Source: Georgenia_B sunbinii (lineage in GTDB: Bacteria; Actinomycetota; Actinomycetes; Actinomycetales; Actinomycetaceae). Taken from it: 64,000 nt of DNA. Location: NCBI RefSeq assembly GCF_036421855.1, contig NZ_JAZGOK010000009.1; one strand, written 5' to 3'. Below the pieces are notes generated by a model. It did not search any database and was not told where the DNA came from. It saw only the letters and a list, made by a program, of their open reading frames with translations. The position numbers and the translations under genes were made by a program. Positions 40,304-49,470 of the stretch are shown one piece after another; positions within the stretch are counted from its first letter, which is position 1, and each line of letters starts with the position of its first letter.

Positions 40304-40695
40304 TCGTCGATACCTCGGCACTGGTCGCGATCCTTGCCAACGAGCCTGAGCGGTCGCTGTTCACCCGGATGATCGGGAGTGCTCGGCCGGCGAGGATCTG
40401 CGCCGCGACGCTCGTCGAGGCGCGGGTGGTCGTGGAAGCCCGGTTGGGGCCACGTCAGCGTCGAAGGCTTGATGCGCTGTTGCGAGAGCTGGAGGTGGAG
40501 GTCGTGGCGTTCGACGAGCAGCAGGCAACGATCGCCAGTGAGGCGTACCGCGACTACGGAAAGGGCTCGGGTCACCCGGCGCGACTGAACCTGGGCGACT
40601 CCTACTCCTACGCCCTGGCATCCCGCACGGGAGAACCACTGCTCTTCAAGGGAAACAACTTCGGCTACACGGACCTGCGACCCGCCGTCGGCTGA
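40300..40695 (+). CDS. VapC-type PIN toxin
   Basis: 131 residues, GTG start. IVDTSALVAILANEPE carries the first acidic residue, AATLVEARVVVEARLG the second, LNLGDSYSYALASRTGEPLLFKGNNFGYTDL the remaining acids and the family-typical FKGNDF-like motif. This matches the mycobacterial VapC30-type group that pairs with Rv0623-like antitoxins. Confidence 0.92.
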   Translation: MIVDTSALVAILANEPERSLFTRMIGSARPARICAATLVEARVVVEARLGPRQRRRLDALLRELEVEVVAFDEQQATIASEAYRDYGKGSGHPARLNLGDSYSYALASRTGEPLLFKGNNFGYTDLRPAVG

Positions 40696-40735
40696 TGCCC
40701 GCGTGGCGCGGGGCGTCGTGACCGACAATGGCGCC

Positions 40736-41620
40736 ATGGGACCACCGGCCGATGGGCTCGTCGCTCAGTCGACGTACCGCTACCTGCGGCTGATGATGAT
40801 CACCCTGCCGACCCTGCTCCTGGTGGCCACCGCCCTCGCGTTCTTCTGGCTCGGCACCATCGAGACGTCGATCAGCGCCTACTACCTCGGTCCCATCCGC
40901 GACGTCTTCGTCGGCGTCCTGATGGCCGCGGCGGCGTGCCTCGTGGTCTACCGCGGTTCCTCACCGCTGGAGGACTTCGCGCTCGACGTCGCGGGCTTCT
41001 TCGCGATCTTCGTCGCCCTCGTGCCGACCCGCCTCGACCTCACCCTGGCGGACCTCGACGCACCCCGGCGGGCCGATCTGATCACCGCGCTGCAGGCGTC
41101 GACGGTCGCCGTCCTCGTCGTCTCCGCCCTGTTCATCCTCGTGGAGGTCCGCACCGCGCCGTGGTCACCGGCGCCGCTCGGGCCGCACCGTCCGACTCGC
41201 GTCATCGCCGCCGTCACCAACGCCGTGCTCGTGCTGTTCGTTGCGTTTGTCGTGCTGCGCGTGCTGGAGGGGAAGGACTTTGCCGGCGTCCACGGGGCTG
41301 CGGCCGTGCTGCTCATCGCGAGCCTCGCGGTGGCCGTCGCCAGCCACGCCTGGCCGGGGGCGACGGGCGCGCAGGGCAGCTCCACGGATGCCGCCCGGCG
41401 TGACCACCGCGGGAAGTACCGGATGATCCTCCTGCTGATGGTCGCCGGTGCTCCGCTGTACGGGCTGCTGCGCCTCGTCGGTTGGGACTACGCACTGCTC
41501 GCGGTCGAGTGGTACGAGATCGCCCTCTTCGCGCTGTTCTGGGTTCTGGAGACCAGGCGGACCTGGTCCGACGTGCCGCCCGGCTCGCGGCCGGGACCCG
41601 CGCAGCCCGCTCGCGGCTGA
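40736..41620 (+). CDS. hypothetical multi-pass membrane protein
   Basis: 294 residues with about seven membrane helices (for example 20-40, 55-78, 85-103, 120-140, 160-180, 185-203, 230-265). SAYYLGPIRDVFVGVLMAAA and the final WYEIALFALFWVLETRR resemble DUF998/FRAG-type bacterial membrane proteins, but the identity is not certain. In-frame GTG codons upstream (40703, 40718) are possible starts; the ATG is preferred. Function unknown. Confidence 0.7.
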   Translation: MGPPADGLVAQSTYRYLRLMMITLPTLLLVATALAFFWLGTIETSISAYYLGPIRDVFVGVLMAAAACLVVYRGSSPLEDFALDVAGFFAIFVALVPTRLDLTLADLDAPRRADLITALQASTVAVLVVSALFILVEVRTAPWSPAPLGPHRPTRVIAAVTNAVLVLFVAFVVLRVLEGKDFAGVHGAAAVLLIASLAVAVASHAWPGATGAQGSSTDAARRDHRGKYRMILLLMVAGAPLYGLLRLVGWDYALLAVEWYEIALFALFWVLETRRTWSDVPPGSRPGPAQPARG

Positions 41621-41722
41621 CAGGTCGCGACCTCGGGTGGCGGTGGTCGCGGCATCACGGGGGCTGACAGCGGGTCACGGCGGGTGGTTCACTTGTCGCG
41701 ACCGATTGCCCGAGGAGGCGCG

Positions 41723-42124
41723 ATGTCCGTCCGCTGGTACACCCTCGTGATCGACTGCCACGACCATGCGGCGCAGGCCGCCTGGTGGGCGCAGGCACTG
41801 GGCTGGGTGCGGGCCTACAGCTCCCCGGAGGAGATCGTGCTCGTGCCGCCGCACGCGCTCGAGCCCGGAGCGCGCACCGTGCCGCCCGAGCGGCGCGGCC
41901 CGGGCCTGGTCTTCGTCCCGGTGCCGGAGGGCAAGACCGTGAAGAACCGGCTCCACCTCGACCTCGCCCCGCTGGCGGACGACGACCAGGAGGCCGAGGT
42001 ACGCAGGCTGATCGACCTGGGTGCCCACCGGGTGGACGTCGGCCAGCCGTCGGACGTGTCGTGGGTGGTGCTCGCCGATCCCGAGGGCAACGAGTTCTGC
42101 GTGCTCAGCTCGCGCGATGACTGA
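41723..42124 (+). CDS. VOC-family glyoxalase-like protein
   Basis: 133 residues forming one glyoxalase/bleomycin-resistance-like (VOC) unit: TLVIDCHDHAAQAAWWAQALGW at the N-terminus, KNRLHLDLAP in the middle and WVVLADPEGNEFCVLSS at the end. His and Glu residues at the metal positions are present. GAGGAGG precedes the ATG by six bases. Its end overlaps the PhzF gene by eight bases. Confidence 0.9.
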   Translation: MSVRWYTLVIDCHDHAAQAAWWAQALGWVRAYSSPEEIVLVPPHALEPGARTVPPERRGPGLVFVPVPEGKTVKNRLHLDLAPLADDDQEAEVRRLIDLGAHRVDVGQPSDVSWVVLADPEGNEFCVLSSRDD

Positions 42125-42959
42125 GGCCGCAGTGCAGAGACGCTTCCGTCAGGTGGACGTCTTCGGGGCCGGCCCCGGCCAGGGCAACGCGCTCGCCGTC
42201 GTCGTCGACGGCGACGGCCTCACCACCGAGCAGATGCAGCGGTTCGCCGCCTGGACCAACCTCGCGGAGACCACCTTCCTGCTGCCGGCCACCGCCGACG
42301 GCGCCGACTACCGGGTGCGGATCTTCACCACCGCCACCGAGCTGGCGTTCGCCGGGCACCCGACGCTCGGCTCCGCGCACGCCTGGCTGGCCGCCGGCGG
42401 GGTACCGGCCACCGCGGGGCGCCTGGTCCAGGAGTGCGGCGTCGGGCTGGTCGAGCTGCGTGAGGACGACGACGGCGGGTGGGCGTTCGCCGCCCCGCTG
42501 CTGCGCCGGTACGAGCCGCCGGACGATGCCACGCTCGCCCGGGCGGCCGACGCGCTCGGGCTCGCGGGCGACGACGTCGTCGCCGCCTCCTGGGTGGACA
42601 ACGGTGCGCCGTGGCTCGCGCTGCGGCTGCGCTCGGCGGCCGACGTGCTCGACGTCCGGCCGCGGTACGAGCGGTTCGGCGAGCTTCGCCTCGGCGTCGT
42701 CGCGGCCCCCGGGACAGACGGCACCGACATCGAGGTCCGTGCCTTCACCGTCGACGGCGGGGAGGACCCGGTCACCGGCAGCCTCAACGCCGGGCTCGCC
42801 CGGTGGCTCATCGACACCGGCGTGGTGAGCGCGCCGTACCTCGCGGCGCAGGGCGCCGCGCTCGGCCGGGCGGGACGGGTGCGGGTCACCGCCGACGGCG
42901 GCCAGCTGTGGGTGGGCGGCGCCGCGACGACGGTGGTCAGCGGCACCGTCGACCTTTGA
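42117..42959 (+). CDS. PhzF-family isomerase
   Basis: 280 residues of the PhzF/DAP-epimerase fold. Signatures: RQVDVFGAGPGQGNALAVVVD at the start, NLAETTFLLP with the catalytic glutamate, RIFTTATELAFAGHPTLGSAHAW, and GEDPVTGSLNAGLARWL. The substrate of most PhzF-like proteins is unknown; there are no phenazine genes nearby. Translationally coupled to the VOC gene by an eight-base overlap. Confidence 0.93.
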   Translation: MTEAAVQRRFRQVDVFGAGPGQGNALAVVVDGDGLTTEQMQRFAAWTNLAETTFLLPATADGADYRVRIFTTATELAFAGHPTLGSAHAWLAAGGVPATAGRLVQECGVGLVELREDDDGGWAFAAPLLRRYEPPDDATLARAADALGLAGDDVVAASWVDNGAPWLALRLRSAADVLDVRPRYERFGELRLGVVAAPGTDGTDIEVRAFTVDGGEDPVTGSLNAGLARWLIDTGVVSAPYLAAQGAALGRAGRVRVTADGGQLWVGGAATTVVSGTVDL

Positions 42960-43348
42960 GGGGCGCCGTCGGGTTCGTGAGTGGTGAGGGCCGTGCTGCC
43001 GAGCGACGTGACGGGGGTCGCGCCCGGGCGGGTCCACTGCGGTACCGGGCGGCTGGTCGGTCCCAGGGGGGCGTTGCCGTCCGCGTCGGTGCGCCAGAAC
43101 CAGCAGACGCCCCGGGCGTTGAGGTAGACGGCGTCCTTCAGGTGCCAGGCGGTGGTCGTGCTGTGGATTTCGCCGTTGAGTGGCGGGGTCCTGTTGACGC
43201 TCCGGGCGGCTTCCGCTCCTGAGTCAGGCTGGCGGGCTGCGCTGACTGACGTGCCGGAAGCCGATCTCGTTGGGGCACTCATCGCGGCAGCCACGATCCC
43301 ACGGATCGAGAGCGGCCAGGACCGTTGGCCCGGCTCTATGGTGACCAC
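42960..43348. other. intergenic stretch with a possible antisense gene relic
   Basis: No plus-strand gene is supported. On the minus strand a frame here reads protein-like segments (HLKDAVYLNARGVCWFWRT and TRPGATPVTSLGS), but it has no stop until it is deep inside the phzF gene. It may be a decayed gene whose 3' end was lost, or chance. Confidence 0.3.
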
Positions 43349-43831
43349 ATGGACTGGGAGTTGCGCGTGCTGGGGTACTGGGTGATCTCTGTGCTCGCTG
43401 TGACCCTGGTGCCGCAAACAGTGGTTGGCGTAGTCCTCGGGATCAGCAGCCTCTTCTCGCCGACGGTGCCTTACATGCCCGGCGCCTTGCTGTGGTTCAT
43501 CGTCGTGGCGGCACCCATCGCTCTGGTCTTTGCTGTCCTGGCAACAACGGCATCCCTGCTTGCGGTGTACCAGCTGAAGCTCGGTGCGCCCGATCGGCGG
43601 CGACTACGGTGGACGGGCTACCTGATCTTCCTCATGATGGCGTTCGCCCTGGTTGCGATCATCGGTGGCCTGCTGGCACCGACGGCCGCGACGTCGCTCG
43701 CGCTACTTGCGGCGCTGGCGTCAGTCCTGGCAGTGGGGTCCACGATTCACCTGCGACGCCTGGACCGGCGCTACTCGCTTCCAGGAACGACGAGCTCACG
43801 GGTAGTGGCGGGTACCGCCCAGGTCATGTGA
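43349..43831 (+). CDS. small four-helix membrane protein
   Basis: 160 residues with four hydrophobic helices (about 8-33, 45-72, 88-108 and 112-130) and a polar C-terminal tail. No family recognised. The ATG is in a weak context without a clear ribosome-binding site; a TTG 24 bases upstream is an alternative. Its codon use is less GC-biased than that of neighbours, suggesting acquisition. Confidence 0.6.
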   Translation: MDWELRVLGYWVISVLAVTLVPQTVVGVVLGISSLFSPTVPYMPGALLWFIVVAAPIALVFAVLATTASLLAVYQLKLGAPDRRRLRWTGYLIFLMMAFALVAIIGGLLAPTAATSLALLAALASVLAVGSTIHLRRLDRRYSLPGTTSSRVVAGTAQVM

Positions 43832-44095
43832 CACGTTCCGCCACCTGGCCACGCAAGACGCGCGACGCGCAGACGACGCGACGTCGCAGACACCTCGTAC
43901 CCGGATTATGGTCGGCGTCAGTGCCGCCCGTGCAACCCAAGCGATCGCTAAGTTGACGGGCGAGTCGCGGGAAGCTTCCGGTGAGGATCCGCTTACGGCG
44001 CATGCCCCGGTTAATCTCGGCCGCGGACCGCGGTACCTGATCCTTCGTTCGCGGTGCGCCGCTCCTGCGGCTCCAGCTCAGCCGTCGCACTCAGA
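43832..44095. other. intergenic stretch without a supported gene
   Basis: Frames in this stretch are short and Arg/Ser-rich. I see no RNA gene, hairpin or conserved motif. Confidence 0.4.
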
Positions 44096-45068
44096 TCAGA
44101 CCCGGCGGCGCTCAGACTCGTCGACCGCCGCCAGCACGCGACCCGGGCCTTCGATCAGGCCGAGCAGACCGCTCGTCCATCGAGCCCATCGCTCCGAGTC
44201 CTCTCCCTCGGCGAATGCTGCGGCGGACGTGAACTGGTCCTGGAGATTGACGGGCAGCCGGTCGGCCAGGGCCTTCCCGAGCTCGCGGCCCAAGACCGCT
44301 TGCGGCGAGCACGGCCGCATAAACCTGCTCCATTTGCCCGTCGCGGGTGCAACGGTCCCGCTCGCGTCCTCGAGCCGCGACGGCATCCCGGACCCAGCTG
44401 TCGTCCCATGCGTCGAGGAGCGGGACGGCGACCTGTTGGACGCTGGCGATTGCATCCCGCCCCAGCGCCAGAGAGAGCCCGCCCGGATCCTCGTGATGGT
44501 TCAGGTAGCGGGCGACGTCGATGCCGGGAGGGCAGACCTCATCGAGCACGACGTCGCCAACGAAGTTGCTGGGGTCGATGAGCCAACCTTCCCGCAGCGC
44601 TACTGATGGCTTGAGACGTACCCGGTAGAGGTAGAACTGGCTGCCGTGGTCGGCCTGGTCGCTGATCCGCCTCAGCATGTTGTGGACCGCGGCCTCGTAC
44701 GTGCCGACGTGGAGCGCCTTCGCGCGCTGGCGTGCGGCCCACGCGGCGACCCTTTCGTCACCGCCCATCATCAGCCGGGTCTCGCGCGTGAGGGCGGCCG
44801 CGGGGTCGAAGTACTTCTTCGGCCAGTCCCGCTGCGTACTGGTGTGGTGCCAGGTGAAACGTGCGACCTGGTCGTCGTCGAGCGCGGGATCGCCGGGGTC
44901 GACCGTCACTCGGGGCGAGTCCTCGTGCTCGCAACTCGTTCCGCAGCCCGGGCACGTCTCCTTCCCCTGCTCCCACCGGTCGATCCAGTCCAGGCCGACC
45001 ATCCACCGGTGACCGCAGATCCCGCACAGCATGTGCCGCTTGCGTGAGAAGTCGATCCGCCGTTCCAT
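44096..45068 (-). pseudogene. zinc-ribbon protein with a single-base frameshift
   Basis: The N-terminal 265 or so residues start with a zinc ribbon: CGICGHRW and, after a WEQGK linker, CPGCGTSC. Segments such as FYLYRVRLKPSVALREGWLI and DVARYLNHHEDPGGLSLALG follow. At about 44289-44291 (CCC on the plus strand) the frame must shift by one base. Removing one base joins AAVLAASGLG to RELGKALADRLPVNLQD, which continues sensibly to AEGEDSERWARWTSGLLGLI and a stop at 44096. Without the shift the tail is arginine-rich nonsense. It is either a homopolymer sequencing error or a pseudogene. The family is unknown to me. Confidence 0.7.
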
Positions 45069-45287
45069 AGCTCCATTCTCCGGGCGTGCTGAGTCAGAGA
45101 CGGGAACGTCAAGACTGCCCGTCGGCGCGAACCCGAGCTGGAGTCTCGCTTCGTGACAAGCCTTACGAGACGGTCGTCCGCCTCTTCGGGTGACCGATGA
45201 TCGATCGCTTACGGAACGTCACCGCTGCAGCCAGGAGCTGCGCGCGCACGGGCCGCTTGCATGCGCGGCCGGACTGTCCGGCGCTAT

Positions 45288-45710
45288 TCAGGTTCGACTG
45301 GGTTCGTCGAGTAGCGCGGGAAGCACCCGATCAGCGAGCAGCGGGGCCAGATCGTCCGGCTGTTCGCCGTTGATGTTGAGCCAACGAAGTTCCTCAAGCT
45401 CGGCGCTGGGCCCACGTACGTCGACGACGGGATGTTCATAGACGGTCGCCGCGACGATCCGGCCGTCCTCGTTGGCGGCAGGAGCGCGCCAGCTACCGAG
45501 CAGCCGCAACTGACGGATGTCGAGCTGGACGCCCAGTTCTTCTCGGCACTCGCGCACGGCGGCTTCTTCTGGAGACTCGCCAAGCTCGGGCTTGCCTCCG
45601 GGAAGCATGAACCGGGAAGTGCCGCTCTTACGGACTGTCAGCAGCCGGTCAGTGGAATCTCGCAGCACGACGGCGCTCACGGTGATCGCGACGGCGTCTC
45701 CTTCTCCCAT
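45288..45710 (-). CDS. NUDIX hydrolase
   Basis: 140 residues. The Nudix box GGKPELGESPEEAAVRECREELG is complete (residues about 38-60, with the RExxEE-type acids as RECREE). It starts with ITVSAVVLRDSTDRLLTVRK and ends LAPLLADRVLPALL. It should hydrolyse a nucleoside diphosphate derivative; the substrate is not predictable. It stands alone in the accessory region. Confidence 0.92.
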   Translation of the reverse strand: MGEGDAVAITVSAVVLRDSTDRLLTVRKSGTSRFMLPGGKPELGESPEEAAVRECREELGVQLDIRQLRLLGSWRAPAANEDGRIVAATVYEHPVVDVRGPSAELEELRWLNINGEQPDDLAPLLADRVLPALLDEPSRT

Positions 45711-45845
45711 GCCCGCCACAGTATCGAGCCTCCAGTACGGGGCATGGCACCGTGCCGATCGCCGAGATTGAGGAACTGACCGCGCGACGATCCTCGAGCG
45801 GACCAGAGTCTGGCATGAGGGTACGCCCAGTGGCACAATGGCCTC

Positions 45846-46091
45846 ATGGATGCCACGCTCATTCTCGGTCAGCAGGGTCGTCTCGTCATTCCGGCTGAGA
45901 TCCGCTCCACGCTCGGGCTCGCCCCCGGCGATCAGTTGCACCTGCGCGTCGAGGGTCGACGGGTTGTACTGGAACGGCAGCAGGACGCTGTGGCTGAGCT
46001 TCGAGGGTTGGCGTCCGAGGTCCCCAAGCACCGTTCGCTGGTCGATGAACTGCTGGCCGAGCGTCGCTTGGCGGCGGCGAGGTCCGAGTGA
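45846..46091 (+). CDS. AbrB/SpoVT-fold antitoxin
   Basis: 81 residues. ATLILGQQGRLVIPAEIRSTLGLAPGDQLHLRVEGRRVVLER is a swapped-hairpin AbrB DNA-binding domain, followed by a helical toxin-binding tail. Its stop overlaps the toxin start by four bases. No ribosome-binding site is evident, and a CACAAT box ends six bases before the ATG, again suggesting a leaderless mRNA. Confidence 0.9.
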   Translation: MDATLILGQQGRLVIPAEIRSTLGLAPGDQLHLRVEGRRVVLERQQDAVAELRGLASEVPKHRSLVDELLAERRLAAARSE

Positions 46092-46468
46092 CGGTCCTCG
46101 ACGCCTCGGCCGTCCTCGCTCTCTTGCACGATGAGCCTGGTGCTGAGCTGGTCGCCGCTGAGCTCGGTTCCGCATCCCTGGGAGCGGCCAACCTCGCTGA
46201 GGTGATCGGGAAGCTGGTCGACGCCGGAGTCGACGTGAGGCGAGTTCGTGAGCTCCTCACCACGGGCGGCGTCACCATCGAGCCGGTCCTGGCGGAGGAC
46301 GCCGAGCTGGCGGGAGCTATGCGAGCACTGGAGGGAGGCAAGACCCTCTCGCTCGGGGATCGGTGTTGCCTCGCGTTGACGGTCCGCAGCACCCCGGCTG
46401 AAGTCTTGACCGCCGATCGGGCATGGGCCAACGTCGACCTCCCCGTACGTGTACGACTGATCCGATAG
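46088..46468 (+). CDS. VapC-type PIN toxin
   Basis: 126 residues, GTG start. VLDASAVLALLHDEPGAELV, ANLAEVIGKLVDAGVD, LSLGDRCCLALT and LTADRAWANVDL contain the PIN acidic residues. It matches PIN toxins paired with AbrB-type antitoxins (VapBC with an AbrB antitoxin). Third toxin-antitoxin module within 14 kb. Confidence 0.92.
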   Translation: MTVLDASAVLALLHDEPGAELVAAELGSASLGAANLAEVIGKLVDAGVDVRRVRELLTTGGVTIEPVLAEDAELAGAMRALEGGKTLSLGDRCCLALTVRSTPAEVLTADRAWANVDLPVRVRLIR

Positions 46469-46637
46469 CGGATCCGTCACCGGGGACGGAGGCCGGCAGC
46501 AGGCCGGTGGAGCAAACGTCGCGTTGGGTACTGTGCGATAGATCCGTAGCGAAAGGTCTGACACCTCAGAGCGGCACTTCTCGACAACCTCGCTGAGTGG
46601 ACGATGAGGTTCTCGTCGTCGCATGGGGCCGGGGCGT

Positions 46638-47033
46638 CTATGTGCGCATCTTGCGGCCCACGTGCTGGTCGAGCAGCTCGATGAACGACTCGGCCGCGGC
46701 AAGTCGGGCGGCCAGCTTGTCCCGGCCAGCGGTCGCGGCGTTCCGAAAGGTGATGAGCCGAGCAGTGAGCGCCTCACGTGAGGGCGCTGTTGGGCCGGCC
46801 TCGAGCTCGGCCAGGATGTCGAAGACCTCGCGCATCTCCTCGATGCTGTATCCCAGCGGCTTCATCTGCTTGATGAGCTCAAGCTTGGCCACATCGGCAT
46901 CGGTGTAGAGCCGGAACCCTCCTTCGGTTCGGCTGAAGGGCGTGACGAGCTCGACCTCGCCGTAGTAGCGGATGGTGCGCAGCGACAGGCCGGTACGCTC
47001 GGCGACCTCGCCGATCTGCATCTGGCTCTCCAT
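46638..47033 (-). CDS. MerR-family regulator
   Basis: 131 residues. The winged helix QIGEVAERTGLSLRTIRYYGEVELVTP FSRTEGGFRLY is followed by a coiled coil (about 75-125). No cysteine set for metal or redox sensing is seen. It is divergent from the SulP transporter, with a MerR-type operator between, so it probably controls that gene and itself. Confidence 0.93.
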   Translation of the reverse strand: MESQMQIGEVAERTGLSLRTIRYYGEVELVTPFSRTEGGFRLYTDADVAKLELIKQMKPLGYSIEEMREVFDILAELEAGPTAPSREALTARLITFRNAATAGRDKLAARLAAAESFIELLDQHVGRKMRT

Positions 47034-47113
47034 GGCACGGGCCTTCCTCGGTTCCTGCTGCCGACTCTATCCACGGGCGAGGCACTCGGTGGTGAGTGAG
47101 CGAGGCCACATAG

Positions 47114-47139
47114 ACCCTACTCTCACGTTACGTTAGGGT
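47114..47139. promoter_or_regulatory. MerR-type operator between merR and sulP
   Basis: ACCCTA (47114-47119) and TAGGGT (47134-47139) flank an inner ACGT-T-ACGT core with near dyad symmetry. This resembles the spaced palindromes that MerR/TipA-type regulators use to twist an over-long promoter spacer. It lies 80 bases before the merR start and 140 before sulP. Confidence 0.6.
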
Positions 47140-47278
47140 TGCGCTGGAGTTCGTTGCATTGGTCGCCTGAGATCCGCGGTCCTGGGTGCCGGCAGCAAGC
47201 TCGCAGACTTTGGCTCGAAGGTGCGCCGCCCTGTCTTGACCAGCGGGCGATCTTCGCCTTCGACCCACGGGAGAACTT

Positions 47279-48823
47279 GTGACCTCACCCTTTGCCGGCC
47301 TGCGCCGCACCGGCCGTAGCCCGATGGAACGGCGCAAGGCGCGCACCGAGGACGTCACCTCGGCCATGGGCGCCCTGCGTGACCCGCGCAAGCTGCGTAC
47401 CGAGGTCCTGGCGGGCCTTGTTGTTGCGCTGGCGCTGATCCCCGAGGCGATCTCCTTCTCGATCATCGCCGGGGTGGACCCGCGGGTGGGGCTGTTCGCC
47501 TCCTTCACGATGGCCGTCTCGATCGCGTTCCTGGGTGGGCGCCCGGCGATGATCTCCGCGGCGACCGGGGCGATCGCCCTGGTCATCGCGCCAGTGATGC
47601 GTGACCACGGCATGGACTACTTCATCGCCACCGTGATCCTGGCCGGGATCATCCAGGTTCTCTTCGCGGTGCTGGGCGTGGCTCGGCTGATGCGGTTCAT
47701 CCCGCGAAGCGTCATGGTTGGCTTCGTCAACGCGCTGGCCATCCTCATCTTCACCGCCCAGCTGCCCTACCTCCGCGACGTGCCCCTGGCCGTGTACGTC
47801 ATGGTGGCGGTGGGCCTGGTGATCATGGTCTTCCTGCCCAAACTCACCACCGCCATCCCCGCCCCGCTGGTAGCCATCGTCGTGCTCACCACAGTGACGG
47901 TGGTCTTTGCCCTCAACGTGCCCGACGTCGGGGACCAGGGCGAGCTGCCCGACTCCCTGCCCTCCCTGTTCCTGCCCAACGTGCCGCTGAACCTCGAGAC
48001 GTTGCAGATCATCGGACCCTTCGCCGTCGCGATGGCCCTGGTGGGGCTCATGGAGTCGCTGATGACGGCCAAGCTCGTCGACGACGTCACCGACACCCAC
48101 TCCAACAAGACCCGTGAGGCCTGGGGTCAGGGCGCGGCGAACATCATCACTGGCTTCTTCGGCGGCATGGGCGGCTGCGCGATGATCGGCCAGACGATGA
48201 TCAACGTCAAGGCCTCCCGCGCACGTACCCGCATCTCCACCTTCCTGGCCGGACTGTTCCTCCTCATCCTGGTCGTCGGCTTCGGCGACATCATCGGCAA
48301 AATCCCGATGGCCGCCCTGGTCGCGGTCATGATCATCGTCGCGGTCTCCACCTTCGACTGGCACTCCGTCCGCATCAACACACTGCGACGCATGCCCAAG
48401 AGCGAGACCGCTGTGATGCTCTCCACCGTCATCGTCACCGTGACCACCCACAACCTGGCCTACGGCGTCATCGCCGGCGTGCTCGTCGCCGCGGTCATGT
48501 TCGTCAACCGCGTCGCCCACTTCACCCAGGTCATCGAGATCGCCCACCCCGACGACGACACCCGCGTCTACGCCGTCGTGGGAGAGCTGTTCTGGGCCTC
48601 CTCCAACGACCTGATCTACCAGTTCGACTACACCGGCGACCCCAAGAACGTGGTCATCGACATGTCCCAGTCCCACATCTGGGACGCCTCTACCGTGGCC
48701 ACGCTGGACGCGATCACCACCAAGTACGAGGCCAAGGACAAGAACGTGACGATCACCGGCCTCAACGAGGCCAGCTCCCAGCGCCACGCCCGCCTGGCCG
48801 GCCACCTCAACAACGGCGAGTAG
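47279..48823 (+). CDS. SulP-family anion transporter with STAS domain
   Basis: 514 residues. The SLC26/SulP transmembrane domain (about 40-400) begins LRTEVLAGLVVALALIPEAISFSIIAGVDPRVGLF. The C-terminal STAS domain (about 415-500) has KNVVIDMSQSHIWDASTVATLD. It probably transports sulfate, bicarbonate or a dicarboxylate. MGGCAMIGQTMINVKASRARTRIS shows the branch common in bacterial bicarbonate/sulfate transporters. The GTG start follows GGGAG. Divergent from a MerR regulator; it ends at a perfect hairpin. Confidence 0.93.
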   Translation: MTSPFAGLRRTGRSPMERRKARTEDVTSAMGALRDPRKLRTEVLAGLVVALALIPEAISFSIIAGVDPRVGLFASFTMAVSIAFLGGRPAMISAATGAIALVIAPVMRDHGMDYFIATVILAGIIQVLFAVLGVARLMRFIPRSVMVGFVNALAILIFTAQLPYLRDVPLAVYVMVAVGLVIMVFLPKLTTAIPAPLVAIVVLTTVTVVFALNVPDVGDQGELPDSLPSLFLPNVPLNLETLQIIGPFAVAMALVGLMESLMTAKLVDDVTDTHSNKTREAWGQGAANIITGFFGGMGGCAMIGQTMINVKASRARTRISTFLAGLFLLILVVGFGDIIGKIPMAALVAVMIIVAVSTFDWHSVRINTLRRMPKSETAVMLSTVIVTVTTHNLAYGVIAGVLVAAVMFVNRVAHFTQVIEIAHPDDDTRVYAVVGELFWASSNDLIYQFDYTGDPKNVVIDMSQSHIWDASTVATLDAITTKYEAKDKNVTITGLNEASSQRHARLAGHLNNGE

Positions 48824-48837
48824 GCCCCCAGACCGCC

Positions 48838-48875
48838 TGTGCCCTCACGGTGAGCGCCCCAGCCGTGAGGGCACA
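48838..48875. terminator. perfect 13-bp hairpin after the SulP gene
   Basis: Arms 48838-48850 and 48863-48875 are perfectly complementary with a 12-base loop, 15 bases after the stop. The next 220 bases (48876-49096) hold no supported gene. Confidence 0.82.
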
Positions 48876-49096
48876 AAGCCCCAACCAAGAAGTACCGCGT
48901 GCCCGCTCGCGGCACTCCACAGCTCCCACCACCTCGCGGTGCCCGGCCGTGGCTGATCGTCACGATCGGTTCTGCAGTCGTCAGCGTCGAACCATCCCGA
49001 TAGAGGAACCCGTTGCGGGAACGGTGCAGGTCATCGGGCACACCCACGTCCGAGTGTTCGCAAGACCCGGCCGAGATGGTGTCCGGTGACGGTACG

Positions 49097-49423
49097 TCAT
49101 ACGATGTGGGGCTTGTAGACGACGAGCACGTCGCGACCCTGGAACAGGTCGAGGAAGGGCACCGGCCCGTCGGCCCCGACCACCTCGACGCTGCCGTTGA
49201 GCTCCACCATCGGCAGCCGGCGGCTGGCCGCGGCGCTGGCGTCCCCCTCGGGCGTGGGCCCTCTCCCGGACCAGGAGCTCGTCACGGGTGGCCTGCCAGC
49301 TGGCGAGGTTAACGTGCGCCGCTGCACCTGGTATGACTCGCGAACCGCCGGGAACTCATCGCCCGGGCGTGGCGCCACGCCGTCGTTCATTCCGTGTTCA
49401 CCTGGCTGGCCCCAGTCGGACAT
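49097..49423 (-). pseudogene. decayed DUF899 (thioredoxin-like) gene
   Basis: The frame starting at 49423 ends in RRLPMVELNGSVEVVGADG and FLDLFQGRDVLVVYK, which is the DUF899 signature, and then stops after only about 108 residues, where the family normally continues for about another 100. In the middle, another frame supplies the expected LASWQATRDELLVRERAHA segment (about 49250-49310), so at least two frameshifts are needed to rebuild the N-terminal half. It is therefore frameshifted and truncated. Confidence 0.7.
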
Positions 49424-49470
49424 GCCTCGCTCCTAGCCTCCTCGGGGCCTAACGACGAAGAGGAGCGGAC

